A DNA stretch of 64,000 nt from assembly GCA_015501605.1 (NCBI GenBank), contig JADNRZ010000008.1, positions 930,001 to 994,000 on the forward strand, given 5' to 3'. Positions 1-14,129 of this stretch are shown piece by piece. Made by a program: the position numbers and the translations under genes. Each line of letters opens with the position of its first letter. Positions within the stretch are counted from its first letter, which is position 1. Source of the DNA: Panaeolus papilionaceus. Lineage: Eukaryota > Basidiomycota > Agaricomycetes > Agaricales. The notes under the pieces were generated by a model. The model saw nothing but the letters and a program-made list of their open reading frames with translations. It was not told where the DNA came from and did not search any database.

Positions 1-3000
1 GAATGTGCAAACTCTCCTTCCCAAAAGCTGTGCTTTTATAATATGCGATGCTAGTAGTGGTTAATCATTGTTATAAACCATCAAGAGTCATGGAGCGTGC
101 ATGTACAGGCTCTAAATCGCTGTGCGAACTTGACGAACAGAGTGGCATAGAGGTGGTGAAAGGGAAGAGGTAACTCGGATCTCTGATTGGACATTCTCTG
201 CCGAATCGGTGATACCCACCCAGATTCCCACGACGGTATCCTATGCTCCCATCACTAGCAGCAGTTGAGCTCAGATGTTTGCAGTTGAAACCCGTTAGAT
301 AAACAAAAGCTATAGTGAGCTGAGGCATAAGCGTCATTATTCAAAGCTAAATCAATCTCGCAGACACCAATTCAGGATCTTGCCCACAATAGAATTGAAA
401 ATCAAGGATTTGACCAGAACATTAGAATATCACGATCAAACTACCGTTTAACTACGGCACAGTTCGGACTTAGTTTGTGTAGTGAGATCTATCGAATCTA
501 TGGATTCGGAGAATAGGTATGAATTTGGGTATTAGTGAATTATCTCTTCCTTAGAACGCACAAGGGGAATTTCCGTCTCGTCGATCGTTCAGGGTAGGAC
601 TTTCAACAACGATTCAGTGTTTGCAGGGTCGTAGCATAAAATACAAGGTTCCGTCAAACATGCCAGAGAAATGGCACTAGACATCCAAAGAAACTATACA
701 ACCTTCACAGTATATCGGCGTGGTAACGCCTTTCTGGCGCGACGCTCCAGAGAAGGCTCATCCTGCCCAATACTGCTTTCCAGTGCCGCAATGTAAACTA
801 GAAGCAAGGTCTTGCAGAGTTATACCCACTTATCTCTGCTTTAGAAGGGGCCAACGGTAATAAAACATGTTGAAACGAAAACACAATAGCATCAAAGCTT
901 ACCTGCGTCTCCGTGTTCGACATAGTGTGAATTCTAAAATAATCCAGGTTGTAGAGAAATGGTGTAAAGGGCATTTTATGACTCAAGTCGATGTCTATAC
1001 TTGGCCACATCGAGGCATACCACTCGATGCAACAACTAACAAACAACTAAAACCACAAAAACCGCAATCGCTAATTAGGAGTTGGACACGCCTGTCCATG
1101 CCGTAACACATTTATCTTTGGACATTTGAAATTTTTTCGGGGCTCTTTTGCACCACCAACGTTCCGGTATATTTGCCTCGTGCCCAATGAGGTACCGCCT
1201 TAACTGATAGAAACGAATTGAACCGGCTGGATCATCTTATCGAGGCGTTTTACTACGCTGTTAATGTAGATAACAGCTACTTACGTAGCGCTACTACCGC
1301 GTCGAGTGTGTTTTTGCCAGATATAGAATGAATAGTATGCCGACTAAACATGCAGTTATTGCAGTGTTATACAGAATGGGTAGGAGCATGGGCCCAGCTG
1401 TTGTCCTTGGGCACGGAAGGTGACTCAGGAAAACCTTCCGCAGATTTATTTTATGTGGCGAAGGGCCAAGCCATTCAGCGACAACCTTCGTAAAAGCTAT
1501 GAATCATTTTAACAGCTCGAAGTACATATCATTCTGGTTGCATCTCCGGATTCTTGGACCCGTAGTACGAAAAAATCTTTATCTGTTCGTAGAAGTTGAA
1601 CTGATGTTTTTCGAATCCTGAGGTTCACATAAGTAACAATAGTCTATGGGGCCATGACTCGGACAACAACTGCTGTTCCGCTGGAAGATCATCTACGTCA
1701 GTAGTTTGAGCGTTGTGTGCTCACTCCCTGGCTGTTGTGCAGTCCCCACAATAGGTGTTACATCACCCTGCCCAAAAAGACCTAACACTGGTCCGAGTTC
1801 GCCTTCACTCGCTCTCACGAGAGTGAGCGTTGCGTTCTGCTCGCAAATACGGCTACGGTCATCAGCGGTCTACTGGCAAGTCTGTGCTTTCATCTAATCG
1901 ATTCCATCAGATAACACGAACAGCGTTCCCAAGCTTCTGGTTGTGGCTCGAGAGTTGAGAAACGAGTAATAATGAAAAAAGTATTTGTTGATTTATTCTG
2001 GCATGAACAAGTCATTACCCATTTTTCATGCGAACAGATCTGGTGAGTGTCGCGATTCAGTATTGGTGCGCACCGCCTGCTTGGCGCATGGCAGTTGCGT
2101 GTTCACAGTGGTTGCACATCAGCCCGCCCCCGTTCGGCGTCGAAGATTCCAGCAAACATCCTGATAGTATCAAATTAATGAAACACACTCAGATCAAAAT
2201 AGTACTACAGCAATTCGGTGCTTCGAATATTTCCGAGGAAAGACAGACCATTGTAATTAAGTGTATTATCCCCCCCTCAATGTTCTTCTCTGACTTGCCA
2301 TCGTGCCACAAATGTATATACATACTTGTGGTAGTGTGCACAGCTATTTTATTTTCAATCACCACGCTCTAATTCCTTCTGTTTGATTTGCTGGGGTTGC
2401 GGAGAGATGTGAGTAAAATCAATGGGCAATTGGCAGGACGTGACATATAGACAACAGTCGTAGCCCCTATCTTATGACTTCCAAGATCCAACCACTCCGA
2501 CATGTCAGGAATGGATACTGGAGCAACCATCGGAACACAACCAATTTACCCAAAAGCACATTCCGCGATCCGCACTCCGTGAACAACATCGAGAGGCTCC
2601 ATTTCTATGAAGCAATGATGTAGCAAGTGTTGTACGAGGCCGTGCTTTGCGAGATCATGACAGCCTTAGGCTACATTTGTTCTAAAGAAAGCACGGAACG
2701 GGGTTGTTACAAGGTTGTTAACCTTTAGACACGGAATCTCCCACAGACAATACGCACTTACTAACAGACGTATTTTTTACTGCGATATCGTAACAGACTT
2801 CAAGTCATAGCGCCAATCTTTGCTATCGAACATCTTCACAGCCCGGGAGCTTTCAAAGCTCAATAAATGACTAGACAGCAGTTGCGCAATACACATTGGG
2901 AAGTTATCCCCGGGCGTGTATGTAATAATGGAAGATCGAACACTTGGAGGTTGGAATCCTGCGACATCCATTACCCATCCACATTCTGGACCTACACGCA

Positions 3001-3723
3001 CAGAAAAAAAGTTTCTACTGCGTAGTTGAGTCGAATTAAACTGAAATGACTCTATTCAAGCTTCGGGGCCTGCGCGATTTCTCTGTTTGTTGTGAGTAGG
3101 TATGGAGGAGCCGCACTCCACGCCGTTATGTTCGAGTGGATAGTGCTCCGAGTGTATGCTTTCTGCTTATCCATTCTGGAACCACCTCTCTGCATTAATC
3201 CCGGTACACAGACAACGTTTGTATTCATGTATCCCAATAATAACATCCCACAAGACGGAAGCCTTGGACAATGACAGATAATCTATTTTCACTCGTAACG
3301 TTGAAAAGTCTCATGATTCCAGATGATTCACTCCGTCCAACTGAACTTACAAGGCAGACATGAAATAGAAGTAATCAATTGCAAGTGTAGCTAAGTAATA
3401 ATACAACTTGACAAGTCAAGTACGATGCTAGAAAATGAAACTACTGGTAGGGGATGAGGAACGCAGGATATATATAGTGAAGCAATCATCAAGATGAGGT
3501 ATGCCTGGCGAAAGCGGGACGTCGAAGTAAGCCATTTGATGCTATAAACGAAGGAGAAACCATGAGGGACAGCAGCAAACATCAATGGATAAAAGAGAGC
3601 GCAAACTGAGACAGTGGTAAATTCTCTATACATAAAGATAAAACGTCAAACTCTCGTGTCCATTGTGGCATCCCAGGGATATCCAGTCAATAGACACACC
3701 ACACTATGACCTAACTGAACAAT
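1..3723. other. gene-poor stretch
   Basis: Open frames here are all short (at most about 115 codons), start poorly and show no recognisable domain or chain of splice sites. The one segment that reads like coding sequence is annotated separately at 1693-1869. No tandem array, transposon ends or RNA gene could be seen. The region also contains the 3' flank of the protease gene. Confidence 0.5.
1693..1869 (-). other. isolated coding-like fragment
   Basis: On the minus strand a 58-codon open stretch ends in TAG at 1693. It starts just after a possible splice acceptor (CAGTAG). It reads as normal protein, for example GPVLGLFGQGDVTPIVGTAQ, with few rare residues. No partner exon, start codon or domain was found on either side. 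It could be a relic exon of a lost gene, or chance. I do not recognise the sequence. Confidence 0.2.
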
Positions 3724-5398
<1,675 letters not shown>

Positions 5399-6141
5399 AA
5401 TGGAGGGTGGTAGTTGTGGTAAGAGGAGAACGGGTGGTCTGGGGAAACGTCACGCGCGAGCTCCTTGTAAAGGAGTTCCAGTTTTATTTGGCACTTTATT
5501 TGGTTGCTTGAGTCACTCCTGCTACGTACACCTCCCTCGTTACTTATCGTCTCATTCTTACTCAATCTTATCATTATATTGCATTCTTTGGGGTGCGGAA
5601 ACTAGTCACTGCATTTTTATTTTGAAAAGGAGTCTATCGACATTCGAACCTATATTTTGATTCAACGTATCGAGCTTCGAATGCGAACTACACGATAGTG
5701 TCTGACATAGGTACAAGCTACTTTTACAACAGACCTGGAACTTCTAGACAGTCCACTAAATTCTTACTTCTAGCAGTGTGAGGTACTAGCTCAATGTGCA
5801 ACACAACCTGTGCGGCAATAGCGGTGAAGAAGAGGTAGAAGAGGTAATTCTCACAATATCCAACCGTGAGTTCGTTGTGCTAGTGGTTCAACCGGTCACG
5901 GCGGTGATGATTATCGGAATTTCATACTGGCTCATATCTGGACTGCAACGCTATGTGTTCCCAAGAAACTTGCACGACGACACTGGAGCAAGCTCCGAAA
6001 CGTTTGGTTGGAGTAGCCTCGACGTCATGAAACTCACTCGAAAACAGTTCTATCCAAAAATGAGTTAATATTTGCAATCATTTAAACAAAGAAACAAGTC
6101 GGATATCGAAGACAAGTGTGTAATTTTGGTACTCTGGGTGC
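5399..6141. other. intergenic between protease and glycosidase-like gene
   Basis: Both flanking genes read leftward, so this holds the protease promoter and the 3' flank of the glycosidase-like gene. A 90-codon plus-strand open frame (5796-6068) has no domain and no splice partners and is not called. Confidence 0.5.
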
Positions 6142-9100
6142 TTAACGAGGTGCAATGAGTCCGAGGAACCCGTATGACCACAACTGAATGGCATCCGACT
6201 CTGTCCCCTCAGGTGACAGGCTCGCAATATCAGCAACTTGGAACGTCTTTGTGGAATTGTCAAAGGAATACGACCAGACCTCGGAATAGATATCTAACAT
6301 AGCCATCAGCCTGATTTTTATCAGATTCTAAAATAAAAATGAAGACCCACTAGACGCAGCACCACTGATAGACATCCATAACTGGCTTTGTCCATCTTTT
6401 AGACGAGCCAAGAGTTCAACGTCGTCACACCATAACGGTTGCTCTGCAAGAGGTGGGGTGATATCCACAGTTGTCGTGTTCGAATTCTCACAAAAGGCGA
6501 GCTGCCTTGCCAGTCCGCCTGCCATCAGTGCCTGTTGGAATGACCTGTGGTTTATTTACGTTCATGTGAGCATGCGGTCATTCCTTCAAGGTTCTCAGGA
6601 AATGTCAATGACGCGCACCATACGACAGTTCCATGATAAGCTGTCCTATCCAATACGTGCACGTTTGTTCGATTCGAGTCGTATGCTGGATTCGCCACCA
6701 CCATGCCGACGTTGGTAAGGAGGCCTTTTGGAGAGGTTCTTATTAGTGTGCAATCTACTCGAAAGCAACCTTTATTACCCACCTCTGGGATAGGGCGTCA
6801 GAGCATCAGCCACGCGTCCCATAAACGCGGCACTTAGATTGGTGCCATAGACGAGATTGAACCCCAAATCCGAATTGAGAACCTAATTTAATTTTCTCAA
6901 TTAACACGGTTCTCGCTCAACGAGGCAAGAATCGAACACACCTGCACTGGAGTCCCATCCGGCATCAACGACAAAGCATAAAAGCTGACGTCTTGCGGAG
7001 ATGACGTATTATTGGCGTCCAACAGGCTCTGGTCAAGGCCGACTTCTTGCACAAAGTCAATCAGGCGCGCTTCTGCATCTTGACTATCTACGGTTAGTTC
7101 GAAAAGGGCCGGTACATCTTGTTCCCATTTATTGGCAACTGCAATTAAATCGACGCCGCTGGCGGAGACATCTAAGTCTTGTGCGTTAAGGACGCCTGCA
7201 ATAATGAGGGAATTGATTGCACGCAGGTTGGCCGGCACTAGCGCGACATTTACGTCGAATGGAATGGTACCATACCCAGTTCCCTGATTGCTATCTCTCC
7301 AATTACCTACTGGCTGGCCTGGTCTAAAAGCCAGCAGGTTAGAGGCTGATGCCGTGCTTGCTTGATAAAATGGCAGAGCACGGTTGACATTGTATGAAGC
7401 GATTCTAGGCGCGTTGTCAGTATCATCTAATTGAGGTATTTGTTGAATGAACGAGGACCCTACCGGTTGACAATATCCAGATAAGACCCTTGCTGAAGCA
7501 CAGCTTGCTTTTTCATAAATTGAGATGACCGATTATGTCCCTGTGGCAATTCTGCAAAGTAATGTGCCATTGCCGGAAGAAGAAGGAGATCTGGCCATGA
7601 TTTCGGTTGAAGGCTGTCATTATCACTGTCTCGGATTTAGGCAATATTTCAGCACACCTGTATCTATCATCTGAAGGGATACCGCATCAGTTATTGCGTC
7701 CGTCCAGTAAGGAAATTCCGTGCACCTTATAGTCGTAAAAGGGAGTATTTCCCAGATCTGGACGTCCATTGCCAATGTTAATCTTTTAAAACGACACTTT
7801 CAGTAATTAAAACACGAGTTAGTGGGTAGCACTCACGAATGACGCGTAGTCCCCTTGTGGAAAGTTTCATAATTCATTTATGACAAAAGGTAAGCGATAA
7901 AGCGCTGGCATGACGTTTTATTATTACCTATAGTCTCTTCGTGACACAAAGCTCCAGTGGAGTTTGCTCGCTCTATCACTGCACCAAGTGCGGCTTCGAT
8001 GGCGTCAGGAGTAAGTAGTGGCATAAGCATACGGAGAGCGATCAATGAATCGCGACCAAAATACTACGCGAAAAAATAATTCTCGATGTCAAGTCCGTAA
8101 TGCACTGATCAAACAACTTACTGTCAGGAACCTCCATCCCCCAGCCACAAACTTGTCTTCGAATGTCAGGAACGATACCTGTAAAAAAAGTAAACGTCAC
8201 GACAACGATCATGATTAACGCCCAATTGAGTGATCCGGACCTGATCTATAATATCTTCCATTCCCGACAACCTCTGCAGCACCCCTTGTAAAGTGGTGGT
8301 ATTACCTTGATCGGGGGCCATGAATAGATCGTCCACGTTGAACCCGACCAGGCTCGTTTCGTTGGTTACGACTCGGAATCGAACCGCATTATGTGTAGTC
8401 AGGTCGTGGTGAGGTCCGGATTTGGGCTGAGCAGGGATGATGATATCGATTCTCGGAGGCGTGAATGTGCCGTTTGTGCTTGGGGTTACAGAAAATTTTA
8501 CACCACTTCCAGAAGGTATAGATAGATATAGATCCACAGACTTGAAGTGTTGCTGGGATTTCGAGTTCGGGGACGAACCTTTCGATGTCGTGGTCGTAGT
8601 TGAATTGATGTACTGTCTGTGTAACCTCACTGCATTATGCGAGTGTTCCAGGAGAGTGTAATTAAAAATCTCGTGCATTGTCCCTGAGCCTTCCACGTAA
8701 TCTGCAGTGAAATTACGAGTCATGGGGTATAATTAGTCATGGGGTATAGTTATTGAAGTCAATGGACTGCAAGTTAATGTGATTAATTCTTACCTCTTAA
8801 AGCACGAACGGCGCCGACAATAGTAACCCCCAGAGTTGCACTGGTGCTGAAGGATACGTCAGCCTGTATACCTGAATTACCGTCTGGGGCTACTGTGCTC
8901 TGCAGGGTTCCATTGATAAGATTGATGTTCAATGGTTGTACTGCAGGTGAAGGAGGATTGCCACCAATCGGTGGTGGTGGTCCTGGATGGGAGCCATGCG
9001 GGATAGGAAGGAAGTACACCAGTGCTCCGTTGTTCCCGGCAGGGAGAGCAGCAACTAGACGACGTGTGGTGTTAGGACTTGCACTGGCTGCACTAGTAAG

Positions 9101-9295
9101 AAGTAGCTGCGCTGTCGTGACATTGTCCCGATAAAAATAGTTTTCATTTGCACCACTGGCGACATGAAAGACTGTTGGCTGAGTAGTGCTTGTGGGTGGA
9201 CGCCCAGTGGACGTGGCGGAAACACTAGCTCGAGCAAACGAAGCTAGTAGGTACGAAAGATGAAGGAAAAGCAGAAGGAATGGGGGATGCAACAT
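6142..9295 (-). CDS. six-hairpin-glycosidase-like secreted protein, 13 exons
   Basis: Thirteen exons close in frame to 794 residues: 9295-8794, 8701-8241, 8178-8122, 8063-7928, 7853-7837, 7782-7726, 7670-7658, 7590-7464, 7404-6942, 6882-6783, 6724-6619, 6544-6351 and 6293-6142. A signal peptide (MLHPPFLLLFLHLSYLLASF) leads into a beta-rich N-terminal half. An alpha-toroid-like half follows, with conserved blocks GGWRFLTYFGRDSL (about 334-347), GALCHEETIGDYASF (377-391), GNWRDSNQGTGYG and a block around AYHGTVVWSFQQALMAGGL. These match fungal proteins usually labelled six-hairpin glycosidase or glycogen-debranching-like; the substrate is unproven. The acidic residues in the GRD and CHEE blocks are candidate catalytic positions (inference). 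Exons of 17 and 13 nt are unusual, but they restore family motifs exactly. No inactivating mutation was seen, so the gene looks intact. Confidence 0.85.
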
Positions 9296-11035
9296 TGGGG
9301 TGTTTCGTCATCGCAGAGGGTCTGGCTTTCAATTTATTGAGGAGCGGAAGGGCACGCGGCTGCTCCTGTTAGGCAAAAGAGTAGTTTTACGACTCTATTC
9401 CTGTGGAGCGAGGTCCGTTAGACGAGTCTTTACCCACTGTTTGTCAAAATCAACACTCACCTGATCCCATCTTGCAATACAGAGAAGAAGTACGCCCATT
9501 GTGTTCGTCTTCCTGGTGTTAACCGGTGTCTAGGTATGTCGGTTAAGACTGAAATTAGGCGGAATATGGTGCAGTGCTTCTCATTAACGGCCTTCATATA
9601 AATATACCGTTGAATGCCAGCAGGGTTCCTCAAACTTTCTTTCACCAATCCGCGGGGGATGTCCGTAGGAGCATTCCTCGAACAGCGATATATAAATGAC
9701 AATATTTTTGCAACGTCTCACGAGTTAGACGATTTCTGTGATTTAGGCCAGGAATTTCAACAGAAATAGCGGCAGGAATTGCTCTGAATTGGTATCAAAG
9801 ATCACTTCTATCGGATTGCACATGTCAACTGGAGGAGTGACTAGCAACGAATGACCAGTTCAGGCTGAAGCTGTTGTAAAATGAGGTCGAATGACAAACG
9901 AACCTTGCCATTATGAAATCGTATCTCCATAGTATCTAGTAGGTAGAAAGGGCAGCTGGCAGTCGTAGCGTGAGTCAAACAATCCAATAAGGACTTGAAT
10001 GCCTAGGCCCGAGTCTCCGCTGCAACTGGAAACATTGAATGGTATGAAGTGGAATTTCAAAGTATTGCCTCCAATTCTATCGTAGTCAGAACGGCATAAT
10101 TATCAAGGACGACATCATGGAGACTGCTTGGACTCGACGTCGTCGTGGTGAGGTGCAGATCAACAATCAGGTCAAATTTATATGCGCGTGCAAGCAATTG
10201 ATCTTCGCCCGCTTACGAACACCAAGACCGGACTCCAAAATTGTAGTTCCCTTCCAACCATTACTTCACGAAACTCCGAATCTGGTTCATAGTTCACTGT
10301 TCCTCAATACGGTGCGCAGACATTGGGCACAACAACGGATTCTGGTCTATAACTGAAGGTCAGACTGATGGAGCCGCAACGGTCATATAGCGTGATTATT
10401 GGGGATCTACAAATGCACCTGAACCACCCACCGACCCACCTGAGCCGTGGCTGCACAGCGTCCACTATCACAGACAATTGCTGTTCTTCTTGCGAGGAGG
10501 GAACTTGAAGGGAGACGGGGAGAAATAGGGTTTCTGCCATCAACAAATTGGCTTTCATCACAGCTCTTCAACCCCTTCCATACAGCTTCCATACAGCTTC
10601 CATCCCAGCAACAAGGTCGCAGTTCTTTCTTCTTCTTTTTTTGCGAAGAACTGGCGCGCTTGAAAAGTTTTCATAGCTCTACACCGTTGAACACAGTCAA
10701 TTATTGTCAAGTTCGGCCGCTATGCAGCGGTTAAACAACAGACGACCCCAATATACCTCTTGTTCGAATCTATCTTGCTGTAGTGACTGGGGTTCACGAC
10801 GCGCGATCACTTCCACCATCCGCAAATCTGATTCGACCAAGTCGTCCACAACCTTGCACCTGGTAGGCTCCCTCGGTGTCGATCCGTACACAATACACAG
10901 CACAGGTATGATTTAGCCACTGCCAACGACCTAGAACTTCCTTGACCCACGTCCCTCGTTGACAGCCTCCCTCTCGCCGCCCGTAAACCATCTGGCGACC
11001 GAGAAGCTGTCACAGCAGTTTATACCACAGCGGAT
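9296..11035. other. intergenic, nothing clear
   Basis: This covers the upstream region of the glycosidase-like gene and the approach to the unresolved gene at 11 kb. Short open frames at 10.1-10.9 kb on both strands lack domains. One around 10.72-10.90 kb (plus) reads somewhat like coding sequence, but it could not be joined in frame to the next segment because TGA intervenes. Confidence 0.4.
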
Positions 11036-12790
11036 ATGCCACCTGCCAACCAGGACCGTATCAATCCACCAAATTTTGAGGGATATAAGGAGCCTATCAC
11101 GATCCCAAACCAGGTATGAATATTCCACCCTATAGCATCTGGATGGCCGAATTTGAAATTCGCTGCATTTAAACGCCTGGACTGCGTCAGTTGAGCATGC
11201 ACCAAACCCAGGTTCAGAATTGTCTGTGGTTACCATCCATCCATGACCGACGCACCCATGATTCATTGATCGTTCACTGCCAGGAACGAAGGCCGTTTGT
11301 GCCATGACTGCTCATCGGCCAAGTGTTGACAGCAGCACTACTTTCTCCAGAATACACTGGATAAAACCTCCCACAGCATCAATGCCCGATCCCTTGGATG
11401 CATCTTCCAATGATCTTTAGGATTGTCTTTGAAAGTCGTCCTGCAATTGGTCTGGCATCCTCCATTCCCATGGTAAAATGCACCTGCCATCTTCTGATTT
11501 GTCTTAAGCAAATGAAGACAGTTCTGCGTACATTGACCGTACAATGGAGGACCGCCAGATCATTCGCGATCTTGACCCAGCCGGCGGCATCTGACATCCC
11601 TGGCACTCCATGGAAGCAACAGGCCAACAACATCGGATCGGTTTCAATAGACCTTGCGATGTGTGGAAGAAATAGAAATCTCCATCGAAGCCACCTCAGG
11701 GTAGAGGTCCAAGATGGGAAGGCATCGAAAGTGGCTTACCATGCACGATATCGCTGTCCCAAGTGTGTGGAGTGCCACAACGACCCCCCAAAAGCGACGA
11801 TCCTTTTCGTGGAGCATTTAGTTAGTGACGAGATCTTCCTTAGAGATTGGCTGACTGACTTTGCTTGTCCATTGAATTCATTTAGACGAAGGAAGGCGCT
11901 GTCGGAGGAGAAGATCGACAACAGCGAAGTCATCCGGCTTCTTGTTGGCGCTGGCTTCCTGGTTCTTGCAGTCAGTACAAGACAAGAAGGTGAGTAGCTT
12001 TTTCACGAACCTAATGTGTCATATTGCTTTCATGACGATGGACCCCTGCTGAACAACGTCCTTTACATGATGTGCAGAGGTGCAAAAGATAATCATCAAG
12101 CTTGGGGCGTAGAAAAATTTATGGGGCTGCTCGAAAAAGAGGAATGCGTGACAGACCTTGCTCCACAAACAGGAAAAAACCCTGCACGGCCTTCCGGTTG
12201 ATGATGGCTCCATTAATCCACGAGAAGCGTCAGGACCCCGTGAAACTGCCGTCTATCTTTGTGAGGGCTTTGGGTATGTACCACAGCAGCAACAGCGTCA
12301 GCAGAAGCGGCTAACATTGGAGCTTGAAATGTGCAGAAAACCGTTGGTAGAAGATCTGGAGAAACCGTGTAAGCAAATATTTTCCTAGTCTATGTTCTTG
12401 CTAACCAGCACACGGCTTACCGAAGTGTTCCTGTTTGGCATAATATTTATTTGTGCCCCTGCATGGTAAGGCTCTGTAGATGCCCACAATTTTGTAGGCA
12501 TTGCTTACGGGACCTTTTGCTCTTTAGAGGCTAGCAGGGGAGGGTTTGTACAAGGCCATGGGGAATTCGATTCTTTCAAGCTGGTATTTAAGGCCGAAAG
12601 CGATTTTGACGGTGAGTAGTTTACCCTCCTATTTGAGAATTATTGGTCACTGAAGCGCTTCTATCCTCCCCAGTTTCCCAATCTACGCACTGACCCTGAC
12701 TCCCGAACCTGTGTTTTTTTTTCTTCAGCAATTGAACCAGGAGATGCATTTAAAGCTATATCGGCAAACACAACCTTCACGACTCGTTAA
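11036..12790 (+). CDS. probable multi-exon gene, model unresolved, product unknown
   Basis: Several short segments on the plus strand read as real protein and end at plausible splice signals, but I could not join all of them. The first starts at ATG 11036 (MPPANQDRINPPNFEG...) and ends at CAG|GTATGA (11113). Others are near 11.28-11.42 kb (HWIKPPTASMPDPLD), 11.42-11.45 kb (IVFESRPAIG), 11.52-11.60 kb (YIDRTMEDRQIIRDLDPAGG) and 12.20-12.37 kb (PRETAVYLCEGFGYVPQQQQ). The last join is convincing: FKLVFKAESDFD, intron GTGAGT..CAG, then AIEPGDAFKAISANTTF and TAA at 12790. Frames change between segments, and some frame changes lack a good donor. The locus is therefore either a gene with many tiny exons or one that is decaying. 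No family is recognised. Confidence 0.35.
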
Positions 12791-14110
12791 GGGTTTGGCA
12801 GTTCTGTCATCTTCCTTTCGAAAATATCAAAAAACCACCGTGAAGTCCGTTTGACTCGGTATTTGGTGGGTCATCGTTCCCGGTCGTTTCGACAATCCTC
12901 AATGATTGTGCTGCCTGGTTAGTAGGCGTCCTTTCTACATCTTGTGCCCTGCCAACGGTCACCACGAGGATTCGGTCTCTGGGCGTGTATTTCATTTGTT
13001 GCGAGCGGCGACAACCCATTTTTACGGACCATTTCTCAGCTGTTAGATGGCCTTAATCGCGTCGGGTTCGCGATATTGTCCCAGGCAACCTCCTACATCA
13101 CTCATTGAAATACTGGTCTTTGAAGCTTCTTTGTTTGGCCTCACCGGTGATTCTGAATTCCGTGAATTCTGTCAATCATATCCTTCTATGTCTGCCTCGG
13201 GCTTTCGGATTTGACGTCGACTATATTGAAAGTGTGCCAAGTTTTCCCAAAGTTCGCTGCGTCAACTGGACCTCTTCGATAATCTTGATTACGAGTTATA
13301 TGTTCTGCGAAGAAACGCCTTATCATGGGTTGCGATTCCTTGTCGCTAACATTGCAAACTTGAAATTGCGACTCTTGACAGGACCGCCACGAAGATTAAA
13401 TCTTACCCGACTGGATTCCATCTATCCTTTCTTTTTTTCCCTCAAGCTTGGCTACAGCATCCTTCAGGATCATAAAGGCACTTAAATCCACACCCAGTTT
13501 TGCTTATACACGCCGTCGTTTTTTTTTACAGATGTGGCCCTGACCTGGTTGATCAACATCTTGCCTGCCTGCTGAAGATGCACCTCCAAACCGACAAGAT
13601 GTGATTCGGAACTGTTCAAGAACAAAGGTTCCTCGTTCGCTGATCCGTACATGGCCATTATGGTCTACGCCATACATACATCTCTTGTTCATATGGCACA
13701 GTGATGTAAGGAGACTCGCTAATAGATTAATGTTACCTTGTCATTATCCGCCAGCCCTCGCTTTACAGAAACGAAAACGCGAGCCAGCTGTCATTTGATC
13801 GCAAGAAACACCATAAAGAACACCCACACTCAAATTAAAACAAGTAATCATATTGTTTCCCTCTCTCTACTTCTCCAAAATTTATCTTTTCTGGTGTCAA
13901 ATTTCAATGACAATCCAAAGTTCCAAAAGTTCAACTGCTTTGTTGTCCGACCAAAACCTTCGAGCGTGATTGCTGTTTATAGAAAAAAGCAGTGCACCCA
14001 ATTAAATGGCGCAGATATTTTTAGGGCAAGCAGAACCACATGCTCCGCCCCTTTTGTGACTCTGATCTCTGACCTCTGGCCAGCACCATTTTTCGCATTA
14101 TTAATTCGCG
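12791..14110. other. stretch with further coding-like scraps
   Basis: Around 13.04-13.11 kb (plus) a segment reads LLDGLNRVGFAILSQATSYI before a stop. At about 13.10-13.22 kb another frame reads LFGLTGDSEFREFCQSYPS, and 13.10-13.48 kb is open in a third frame for 126 codons. No start, splice chain or domain links them. They may be relics or exons of a gene I cannot assemble. 13.5-14.1 kb is AT-rich upstream sequence of the transporter gene. Confidence 0.3.
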
Positions 14111-14117
14111 TATATAA
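14111..14117 (+). promoter_or_regulatory. TATA-like box of transporter gene
   Basis: TATATAA lies 19 nt before the transporter ATG at 14130. If it is used as a TATA box, transcription would start at or just after this ATG. The next ATG in frame would then be a candidate start as well. Confidence 0.35.
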
Positions 14118-14129
14118 CCGCTCTCCATC

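Noticed and set aside
5796..6068. 90-codon plus-strand open frame beside the glycosidase-like gene
   Set aside because: No domain, no splice partners and no supporting promoter; likely chance.
11398..11997. 199-codon open frame as one intact gene
   Set aside because: The better protein-like segments in this interval are in other frames with splice signals, so the long frame is probably only partly used.
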